Below are positions 55,780 to 64,000 of a stretch of 64,000 nt of DNA, piece by piece; the first letter of the stretch is position 1, and the number at the start of each line of letters is the position of its first letter. The position numbers and the translations under genes are program-made. A model generated the notes under the pieces. The model saw only the letters and a list, made by a program, of their open reading frames with translations. It was not told where the DNA came from and did no database searches. The stretch covers positions 1,116,001-1,180,000 of the forward strand of contig JAFFJZ010000052.1 in assembly GCA_018340375.1 (NCBI GenBank), read 5' to 3'. This stretch comes from Gonatopus flavifemur. Lineage: Eukaryota > Arthropoda > Insecta > Hymenoptera > Dryinidae.

Positions 55780-57200
55780 ATAAAAAACTCCAGGAAAGTA
55801 GAAAAATTACGCCAATCACATGAAAATGTGATCAATATCTACAGAAACGAATCTTTAAACCCATTCTCAACAGAAATTTCATGACATTCAAAATTCCGAT
55901 GCAATACAACAGGATATGCCCCATGTGAGAAAAAAAATGTGGAATCAATATGTGATGCCAAGTACATTTGGTTATCCAAATGCAGGCCTGGATCTAAAGC
56001 ATTCTCGTGGGGGTACAAATATGAAATTTGCCGCCCCCCCCCACCCTCCGTCCCTTCAGAATAATAGGGAATTTGATGGAACCCACAACATCACTATTTT
56101 ATGATGTTCAAAATGTGTGATATGGAGATAGGCGATTTAGAGGAAAAAACCGATTTGTTCATCAGAATCATAGAACTATAAATTGAAAAAAAAAATGATT
56201 TTGAGAAGCAATATCCCTTGAAAATAAAAATAACTCATCCTTTTGAAATTTTTTATTCTCTGTCCGATTCAATTGAAGTTCTTAAAAATTGTAACTCTTG
56301 GAAATTTGAATTCCATATCACACTTACACGTACACTCGAAATTGATTCCCGATATGATTGTTAGAGTATTCCTGCTTACTGCATACACTGTGAAAAAATT
56401 TCATGTAGTCCATAATATATCATTGGTAGTATACAGAACATTATTGTGACTTCTCACAATGTGATATTGCATGAAATCACAATTATTGGTGAAATCACAT
56501 CATGAATCATTGGGAGAAATGACAAATTGCTTATAAAATTCCACAATATATCATTGGCTAACATATTATCAATGCTATATTGTGTAATTCTCACATAATT
56601 TTTCCAAAGTGAACATAGAACTATAATTATTTCTCACATTGGGTTTGAAATGGAAAATTTCGATTAGTACTCGTTGTACCACCCCCCTGATATTGCCGCC
56701 CGGAGCGAGATGTCCTGTTTGCCCCCCCCCCTTTGATCCGGGCCTGTCCAAATGGTATGTAAACGATTTTTTGTATATTGGAACTTCAATTTTTTTCAAT
56801 TCTACTCGAAGTGATCCATGGTCTTTGAGGAACATCATTGCAATGAACATGAATATAAAGCGGAGTTGGAGAAGAAATAGGTTCAATCATCTAGCATACC
56901 TACTACAAAGAACTCTGACTCATTTTGAAACAAACGTGTTGGTCATTCCTGAACAGTTTTGTGATTCATGTCCATGCGAAAAACTTAACGTTGTTAGTGG
57001 AAAATTTTCAGCTCTTATTATTGAACACTTTTATCATAGAATCTCCATTGGCCATGCCAAGTGTTCCGCATCGACATGAATTTTAAAACTGTTCAGAAAT
57101 GACCAACACGTTTGTTTCGAAATAAGTCAGAGTTCTTTCTAGTAGCAATGCCAGATGATTGAACCTAATTTTTCTTTCACTCCACTTCATATTCATTCCC
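55780..57200. mobile_element. Diverged copy of the palindromic repeat family, interrupted
   Basis: Words shared with 12285-13452 include CAATCACATGAAAATG, GTGGAATCAATATGTGATGCCAAGTACA and GGCCATGCCAAGTGTTCC. The inner parts form a hairpin: 56878-56960 pairs with 57085-57170 (for example CAAACGTGTTGGTCATT / AATGACCAACACGTTTG). A 764-bp element interrupts it at 55983-56746. Confidence 0.65.
55983..56746. mobile_element. 764-bp non-autonomous hAT-type element, 8-bp target duplication
   Basis: The left end CAGGCCTGGATCTAAA and the inverse of the right end (CAGGCCCGGATCAAAG) match. TCCAAATG is duplicated exactly at 55975-55982 and 56747-56754. Eight-base duplication with CAGG ends is the hAT pattern. 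Both ends carry runs of C/G (CCCCCCCC). There is no transposase frame. An AT-rich interior with ATTGTG/CACAAT words separates them. Confidence 0.85.
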
Positions 57201-57230
57201 AATAGAAGAGAGTGTCCCAGATAGCTGGTC

Positions 57231-57924
57231 CGACATTATTACTGAAATGCTATATAAGAATAGGGGTGAGAAAAAGAATCCCGAAAACTATAGCATTAGT
57301 AAACTGCTGCCTGAAAATATTCACAGCAATAATTGTTGCAAGATTGAATACTTGGGTGGAGGAGAGACAGTTATTGCCTGAATTTTAATCTGGCTTTCGG
57401 GCAAATCGAGTTTGTATTGACAATATTTTTGCATTGAACTCAATTATCCAAATACGATTGAACCAAACTAAGGGAGAATTACTGACAGTATTTGTTGATC
57501 TTGAAGGAGCATCCAACTCGATTGATCATAGTTTATTGTGGAACAAACTAAGTAGGCTAGGGATGAGTGATAAAATTATGAATATAACAAGAGATATATA
57601 TAGTAAAACCACGATGTCAATTAAAACAGAAAAAGGCTCAACCGAGAAAAGTGAAGGTCACGAAAGGTGTACCCAAAGGAGGAACGTTGAGCCCGCTCTT
57701 ATTCGCACTGTACATCGCGGATTCAGAAAATTATTTGAGAAATAGTGGCTTGAGAGGCACGTCGGTTGATCTACTCAACGAAATCCTTTTGCTTGCCTAT
57801 GCTGACGACTGAGTTGTACTTGCGGACTCATACATATCGATGAAAAAAACTTTAATAGCAATGTACAAGTACTGTCAGGAGAATGAGTTGCAAGTCAATA
57901 TGAATAAGATTAAAATTATGATAT
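57231..57924 (+). pseudogene. Reverse transcriptase fragment of a second non-LTR element
   Basis: Plus strand. Blocks in order: ENY near 57280, LPEF and SGFRANR (around 57385-57410, with a TAA between), NSIIQIRLNQTKGELLTVFV, DLEGASNSIDHSLLWNKL and, after a frameshift near 57655, SPLLFALYIADSENYLR and LLAYADD. The codon after YADD is TGA. It differs clearly from the RTE copies (YADD and spacing), so it belongs to another non-LTR clade that I cannot fix. It stops abruptly at 57924 at the TA of the next element. Confidence 0.8.
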
Positions 57925-57925
57925 A

Positions 57926-60423
57926 CAGGGTGGTCTATTCGAAGTGATATAGTCAAATATCTCGGAAACTAGTGGAGATGGGAAAAAATGTTCCAGATAA
58001 AAAGTTTAGGGTTCCAAGGGGGAAGTACGATGCTGACTTTGGAAAATCCCACAGAGGTCATTTTGAAGGTCATTTAGGGGTCGAGATGGTTTTTTGAAAC
58101 GGGACCCCCATTTTTTTATTATGGCATGGGAAAGCTGGTTTCAAAACCCTTCACGAAACACTGGCCATGGACCCTTTTCCGCCCATTGGAGTGCAAAGTA
58201 TGGACCATCGGAGTTATTGATGAACTACTCTTAGCGCTACCCAGGAACAACGACGTGGACGTGGTAGTTCTCTGTTCCCTCCGAAGTGCTTGATTATCAT
58301 GAGTCCCCTTGCCTCTCGCATGAGGGGTGCTTGATGTTGTCACAATAATTGCTCGAAGTTACCCCCCCTGCCTGGATACATAATCCTGGTATGTTGGCAC
58401 AAACAGTGCGGATGCGATCGATCATGTCCTCCCTCATTTACAAAAAAACTTCAAAATTTTTTTGGTAAATCTACAAAGAAATTTTTCACAGTGTAACTCT
58501 CTTTGGTGAATTCTCTGGAAGCTCGAAGGATTTTTGTATCCGTTCGAATGTGCATCCTAATCGACGTTATGTGGTATGGCCAATACTTCCAATGTTTCCA
58601 GCAACCTCTCAACAATTTTTGAGAGTCGATACTCATTCATAACCCTCATTGAATCGAATGGAATAATTTATCTGATTTGGAACGCAATAATCGTAATAAA
58701 TCGTACGCATTACAGCCAACCATAATGAGCAGAGACTCAGTGTTCCCGTTTGTTTATGTTCACGTTTTTTTTCCAATGAAATTAACTCTCATGTGTTACA
58801 AACTCTCATGTGTCACAAACAGAAACATCGAATTCCTGTTTATTATGGTTGGTTATGTGGATGATTACGGAAATACGTGATCATTTAAACACTGGTTCTA
58901 AACTGAGACCATCACAATCGTTCTTCTCCTTTGCATATTCAATCATCTACATTCATCAATTCATTCCATTCGATTCAATCGAAAAGATTAATCACTATCC
59001 ACCCTCTGAAATCATTGATTTAATGCTTGTGCTTGGCTCATGTCACAATAATTACAGCGAAGCCGCATCGCACACCCCACGACCATCCGTCGACTCGAAT
59101 TGAGGGCTCGACGAGGAGTATTGCAGCGAGATTTAAGACATCACCGGTACGATGAGGATGATATCCGTGCACTCACCATATTGGGACTTATCCACTTGGA
59201 CCCTCATGTTAGTAGCAGATCGTTGTCACGAATAACTGGTATACCCCGGGCTACTGTTTTGAGAATCTTGGAGCATGTCAAATATCGACCATACCACATT
59301 ACGTTGACTCAAGCTCTCACTCCAAACGACATGAGGTTCCGAATTAGATTCTGGAACTGGGTACGAGCAAGGCTGGTTGACGATCCTCAATTCTTCGACT
59401 ATGTAATGTTCTCCGACGAAGCATCTTTTCACAGCACTGCGCATTTGAATAGACACAACTCTCATTACTGGTCGGATGTTAATCCGCATTGGTATCGAGC
59501 AATCGACAACCAACATCGTTAGAGCGTAAATATGTGGTACGGAATCGTCAATGGCTATTTAGTCGGTCCACATTTTTTCAACGGCACTTTGAGCGACCCT
59601 ATGTTTCTGGAATTCCTGGCGGGACATTTACCAGGCTTGCTTGAGGATCTGGATTCACAAACAAGGCAGAGGATGTGGGTCCAACTAGATAGAGCGCTAC
59701 CCCATTACGCATTGATCGTGAGAGAACACCTTGATCATCATTTCCCGGGAAGGTGGATTGGACGAGGTGGGCCAGATGCGTGGCCTCCACGCTCACCCGA
59801 CTTGACATCTCCTGACTGTTTCTTGTGGGGCTTTCTGAAAGACGAAGTATTCAAGGCCCAACCAACAACGAGGGAGGACATGATCGATCGCATTCACACT
59901 GTTTGTGCCAACATACCGCGATCAATGTTTCTGAAGACGGTCACAAATTTTCGGCGGAGACTGGGATTATGTATCCAGGCAGAGGGGGGTAACTTCGAGG
60001 GATTGTTGTGACAGCATCAAGCACCCCTCATGTGAGAGACAAGGGGACTCACAATAATCAAGCACTCTGGAGGGAACAGAGAACTACCACGTCCACGTCG
60101 TTGTTCCTGGGTAGCGCTAAGAGTAGTTCATCAATAACTTCGACGGTCTACACCTTGGACCTCAGTGGGCGGAAAGGGGTCCATGATCAGCATTTCGTGA
60201 AGGGTTTGAAACCAGCTTCCCCATTCCGTTATGAAAAATTGGGATCCTGTTTCAAAAAACTATCTTGACCCCTAAATGACCTTCAAAATGACCTCTGAGG
60301 GATTTCTCAAGGTCAGCATCATACTTCCCCCTTGGAATCCTAAACTTTTCATCCGGAACATCTTTTTCCATCTCCACTAGTTTCCAAGATATTTGACTAT
60401 ATCACTCCAAATGGACCACCCTG
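57926..60423 (+). mobile_element. 2.5-kb Tc1/mariner-superfamily transposon (DD41D), second family
   Basis: CAGGGTGGTC(T/C)ATT at the left is mirrored at the right (…ATGGACCACCCTG), with TA at 57924-57925 and 60424-60425. Inverted arms are about 450-500 bases: 57926-58440 against about 59880-60423. The arms include an inverted copy of the 3' end of the transposase coding region. The element is related in architecture to, but distinct in sequence from, the one at 8244-12239. Its transposase is broken. Confidence 0.88.
59000..60011 (+). pseudogene. DD41D transposase, frameshifted and nonsense-mutated
   Basis: The N-terminal HTH begins near EIIDLMLVLGSCHNNYSEA (frame of 58810-59103), then shifts with a small deletion near 59060 to IRRLELRARRGVLQR. 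The second HTH block is SSRSLSRITGIPRATVLRIL. The core shows Asp in YVMFSDEASF, Asp in WVQLDRALPHYA and Asp in DLTSPDCFLWG, with 41 residues between the last two. A TAG at 59521-59523 sits where Trp is expected (HR*SVNMWYG). The C-terminal residues (EGGNFEGLL) end at 60011. One stop and one shift make it inactive. Confidence 0.88.
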
Positions 60424-60425
60424 TA

Positions 60426-61440
60426 TACAGGAGGATGGAAAACAAAATGAAGAGTAGATTGGCAGAAGATCAGTTTGGTTTTAGAAAAAATAGGGGAACG
60501 CGAGAAGCAATTTTAGCACTTAGGGCAGTAATAGAGGAAAGGATAGCGCTGAAGAAATCTGTGTACATAGGTTTTGTAGATACACAACAGGCTTCCGATA
60601 ATGTGGACTGGGAGAAGATGTTTGCGATCCTGGAGAAGGTGGGAATGAATTATGAAGATAGAAGAATAATATACGAATTAAATAAGAATCAAAGTGCAAT
60701 AACAGACATAGAGGGTCAGGAAGGGGAAGCACAAATAAGGAGAGGGGTGAGGTAAGGATGCCCATCATCGCCACTGATTTTCAATTTATATATAGAAGAA
60801 GCAATGAACGAAGTGAAGGAGGAAATTCAATCGAAATTACAGATTCAGGGAGAAAATATAAGTATGTTGAGATTCGCGGATGACGTAGCTATCAAAAGCG
60901 AAAGAGATATAAGAGCAAGAATAGCACAAGGGAAACAGGCTCTTTACCAAAAGAAACAGTTATTATGCTCAAAAAATATCAGCTTGGAAGTAAGGAAGAA
61001 ATTCTCGAAAAGTCACGTTTGGAGCACAGCATTATATGGTTGCGAAACTTGGACAACGGAGAAAAGTGATCAACGAAGACTTGAAGTTTTTGAAATGTGG
61101 TGTTATAGAAGGATGTTCAGAATAAAATGGATAGACGGAGTCAAAAATGAAGAAGTACTCGAGCAGATAAATGAAGAAAGAAATCTTTTGAAACACATCG
61201 TAAAAAGCAGAAGCAATCTTATAGGACACACATTACGGCATGAGAGTTTATTGAAAACAATATTGGAAGGGAAAATTAATGGTAAAACTGGTAAAGGTAG
61301 ACCTAGATCAAGTTATATGAAGCAAATCGTAGAAGACAAGGGATGTAGTAGATATGTAGAACTTAAACGTTTGGCGGATAATAGACAGGGGTGGAGGGTT
61401 CCATCAGACCAGTCGTAAGACTGATTACTTCATGATGATG
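60426..61440 (+). pseudogene. RTE-type RT, copy B, 5'-truncated with internal deletion
   Basis: Plus strand. The RT region starts YRRMENKMKSRLAEDQFGFR, then SVYIGFVDTQQASDNVDWEK and QIRRGVR followed by TAA (where copy A has Gln), then SSPLIFNLYIEEAMNEV and FADDVAI. Directly after FADDVAI about 78 residues present in copy A are missing, and sequence resumes at ERDIRARIAQGKQALYQKK. The C-terminus (WCYRRMFRIKWIDGV, LIGHTLRHESLLKTILEG) ends at 61418, with a short ATGATGATG tail to about 61440. Its 5' end coincides with the TA at the right end of the 57926-60423 transposon. Confidence 0.87.
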
Positions 61441-63300
61441 ATCCTTGGAATCAATCCCTCCCTCTCTCGCAATCGCAAACATTTTCTCCCAATCAACATT
61501 ATCAAATGCTTTCTGTGTATCTACGAAACCTATATACACAGACTTTTTCAACTCTCGTCTTTTCTTTACCACTGTCCTGAGTGCTAGAATTGCTCCTCGC
61601 GTTTCCCTATTCATCCTCAAACTGAATTGATCTCCTACTCTCTATTCCATTTCCTATCCTTCTTCATATAATTTTCGTCAGTGTTCTCAAGGCATGTGAA
61701 GTTGAACCAATCGTTCTAGAGTTCTCACATTCGTCTGCTCCTCGTTTCTTCAGAATTGCAACAATTTCATTTTTTTTGGGAATCTTTTGGTACTTCTTCA
61801 TTCTCGCACATATTCCTGACTCATTCAAACAGTGCGTCACGAGGTCTTTGACTGGGGGCTTTGATAAGGTCCGCACTTATGCCATTCATCCCTGGCGCTT
61901 CTTCATTGTCCAATTCGTTCAGAGCCCTGTCGAATTCTGATCTCAAAATCGAATCTCTCAAATCTTCTCCATCGACATCTTCCCCCTCTAAAAATCTTCT
62001 ATTGTCGCTTCCTCCATACAGAACTCCTGAATAATCAACCTATGGTTCTATATTCCCTCTGTTCTCATCAATCATCTCTTTGAAGAATTTTCAATCTTAC
62101 TGCTTCCAGATTTTATTTGTCCAATAACCTTCCAAAAATCCTGTATGTCTCATTCATTTTCCCTGAATGTAATCTCGCTTCTATACCCCGACATTTTTCT
62201 TTTGATCATTGTCCTTTTGCTTTCCTCGATTCTCTCATTATTGCATTCCTCAGTGACTTCTATGTCTTCTGGTCTTGTTCGCTATTCTTATTCTTGTATT
62301 TCCTCCTTCTATTAATTATATCGAGAATTCTATCCATGGTTCCTTGGATTCTACTCGAGCGTTCTTCAGAATTTCATTTTCACATTGTTCCATGTTCCCC
62401 TTTATATTTGTCGATATACTCCCTATTCTCAAGTTCTCCTCTTGTTCATCCTCCAATTTTCCATCCCCCATCATTTTGAGTGCGTCCTGTGTTCGTTTTC
62501 CTGTGAGATTCTTCAAATTCCATCTTCTTTGCGCTTTCCTCTCCTTCTTTAGAGCTTCGAATTGCAGAGAACATTTCATCAGCAACATAATTTGACCACT
62601 ATCTATATCCGCGCCTGGATAAATTTCACAGCTTTTAACTTGATTGCTGAATCTTTGTTTTACTAATACGTCATCAATTTGATAACTTGCTGTATCTCCT
62701 GGCATTTCCCAAGTATAGATTCTTACTGGATGATTCTTGAATAATGTGTTGGTAATAACTATTTCATGACTTCCACGGGATTCGGTTAAACGTCATCCTC
62801 TTCCATTTCTTCTCCCTAACGCAAAATCTCCTATCATGTTGCCCTCTTTTCCTGGTCATACTATTGCATTCCAGTCGCCTGTGATCATCAAATTCTCTCC
62901 TTCCTTGACATATTCTATCACTCCTCCTATTTCATCGTACCTTTTTCCGATATCTTCCTCTGAGTACGCAGATGTGAGCACGTATACTTGAACTATAACA
63001 GTGTCAACCGGTGTTGTTTCAACTCTGACCATCATCACGCGTTTGCTATGTTGCGAATAATTTCCTATCTCATTCCCTACCCTTTCATGCATTATAATTC
63101 CTATACCTGCTTGACCATTCTTCGATCCTGTATGAATTATTCCATAATCCCCACTCCAGAAATATCCTCCTTGCGATCTTTTCATTTCGCTACTCCTCAT
63201 TACATCGATCCCTAACTTATTCATCTCGAATTCCAAATTCCCTAGTTTCCCTGTTCGTCTCAGTGATCTAACATTCAACGCTCTGACTCGAAGAATGTTT
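61441..63300 (-). pseudogene. RTE-type element, copy C, 5' two-thirds only
   Basis: Minus strand. Endonuclease pieces are MNVRSLRRTGKLGNLEFEMN, SEMKRSQGGYF (the catalytic Glu is kept here), VDTVIVQVYVLT and ITGDWNAIV (63278-62856), then a GADIDSGQIMLLM remnant in which the SDH motif is altered (62705-62316). Linker and early RT pieces follow (61876-61664, then 61620-61440 with YIGFVDTQKAFDNVDWEKMF). It stops within the RT where the tail of copy B begins, on the opposite strand. Several frameshifts; non-functional. Confidence 0.85.
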
Positions 63301-63318
63301 TTTTTTTCCTATCTGTGT

Positions 63319-63579
63319 TGTCAGAAAACAAAAGAGACAACGCAGCGGTCATGTGTGAAAAAGAACTCTATTGAGAGACACGTGTGAGTGTATGGCGGCT
63401 CACGGGGATCTGCCCGTTAGCATTCCGTGCTCGTCGTTCGGACAATAACATCAATCCTATTACTCGCCGCCAGACGCATATACGTGTGTACAGACACACT
63501 TGTACACGAATACAATATCGACAACACGTTGAGTGATACAAAATAAATAAAACAAAATATAAAGCAAGTCATTTCACAT
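63319..63579. other. Possible LTR, borders unproven
   Basis: TGTTGTCAGAAAACAAAAG begins and TCATTTCACA ends a 260-base block rich in CGTGTGT words, with AATAAATAAAAC near its right side. TG…CA borders and an AATAAA signal suggest an LTR, but no target duplication or partner copy is visible. Confidence 0.25.
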
Positions 63580-64000
63580 TGTAATGTTCCTTTTATGTGG
63601 TCCGAAATTCCTTTATAAGAATTTTCAAAGGTTTCAATCATTGGAGATCACTCCAAAAGAGGTCTGTAGTCAAGAATACGCGATGAATGAATTCGAATGA
63701 TTCTTTTTCGTGGAACTCACACTGCCTCCCTTGGCTTGCAACTGAATAATCCACCTTGTGGATTTACAACCCGGAAGAATCTCGGAAATGACTTATGCTC
63801 TACCGTTCGAGAGGGATGAGGTACGTCAAGGTGATTGAAATGAGCAAATCTCAATCAGGATGGGAGGAAAAACTTATTTCTTTGTGACTACAAAATTCTT
63901 CCTTCTCCGGTGGCGGCGACTTATAGTCCGGGAGCTAGTGACAGATTTGATGTTGTCATTTGACCAAGGTTGAAACTGTTTTTTTTTCGATAAAATTTAA
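63580..64000. mobile_element. Start of a second LTR-like copy related to 52920-54377, cut by the window edge
   Basis: It begins TGTAATGTTCCTTTT, like the left end of the 52920 element. Further in it shares CGAGAGGGAT, GATTGAAATGAGCA, GGAGGAAAA and AAAATTCTTCCT words in the same order (63807-63910 against 53097-53390). It is diverged. Only the first ~420 bases are in the window, so whether it is a solo LTR or a full element cannot be told. Confidence 0.5.

Noticed and set aside
1..64000. Defence island, CRISPR array or biosynthetic cluster
   Set aside because: No short regularly spaced repeats with unique spacers, no cas-like or enzyme-cluster frames. The repeats present are transposon arms, minisatellites and microsatellites.

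Overview
This is an AT-rich eukaryotic nuclear window, almost certainly from an insect or another arthropod. The evidence is the set of mobile elements: Tc1/mariner, pogo-like, piggyBac and hAT elements, a Ty3/gypsy retrotransposon, RTE-type non-LTR retrotransposons with ATG-repeat tails, and spliced gene pieces. The order or species cannot be fixed from sequence alone. No rRNA, tRNA, CRISPR array or bacterial-style operon was seen.

About half of the window can be assigned to mobile DNA, much of it nested. 1-8 kb holds diverged repeats, small TA-flanked elements, a TATA/initiator promoter candidate and one possible first exon (minus strand, 6857-7230). 8.2-12.2 kb is a 4.0-kb Tc1/mariner-superfamily element with a complete 419-aa transposase frame, long inverted arms and 342-bp subterminal tandem repeats; it is the best-preserved element here. 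12.3-13.5 kb is a long palindrome. 15.2-18.9 kb is a decayed Ty3/gypsy element (gag, protease, RT, RNase H, integrase; minus strand) cut off next to half a mariner. 19.5-22.6 kb is a 3.1-kb element with inverted ends, carrying a tandem array and two smaller inserted elements. 22.7-25.6 kb contains two kilobase-scale palindromes made from a related repeat. 25.6-26.8 kb is a pogo-like deletion derivative.

29-39 kb is the most host-like part. Candidate plus-strand exons lie at 29561, 32393, 33705, 38454 and 38782. The 33705 and 38454 exons are phase-compatible and would encode a coiled-coil protein. Introns here carry nested inverted-repeat elements and one end of a piggyBac-family element.

40-50 kb holds small MITEs, a mariner relic, a 3.76-kb piggyBac element with roughly 0.8-kb inverted arms, and a broken ORF of a transposase-like family that I cannot name. 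51-64 kb is a nest of three RTE copies, a second non-LTR element, a 1.46-kb solo-LTR-like insertion with a 4-bp target duplication, a 764-bp hAT-like element with an 8-bp target duplication, and a second Tc1/mariner-superfamily element whose arms include an inverted copy of its own coding end.

No host pathway or cooperating gene set is visible. The interest lies in transposon architecture and order of insertion, not in a new operon-like system.
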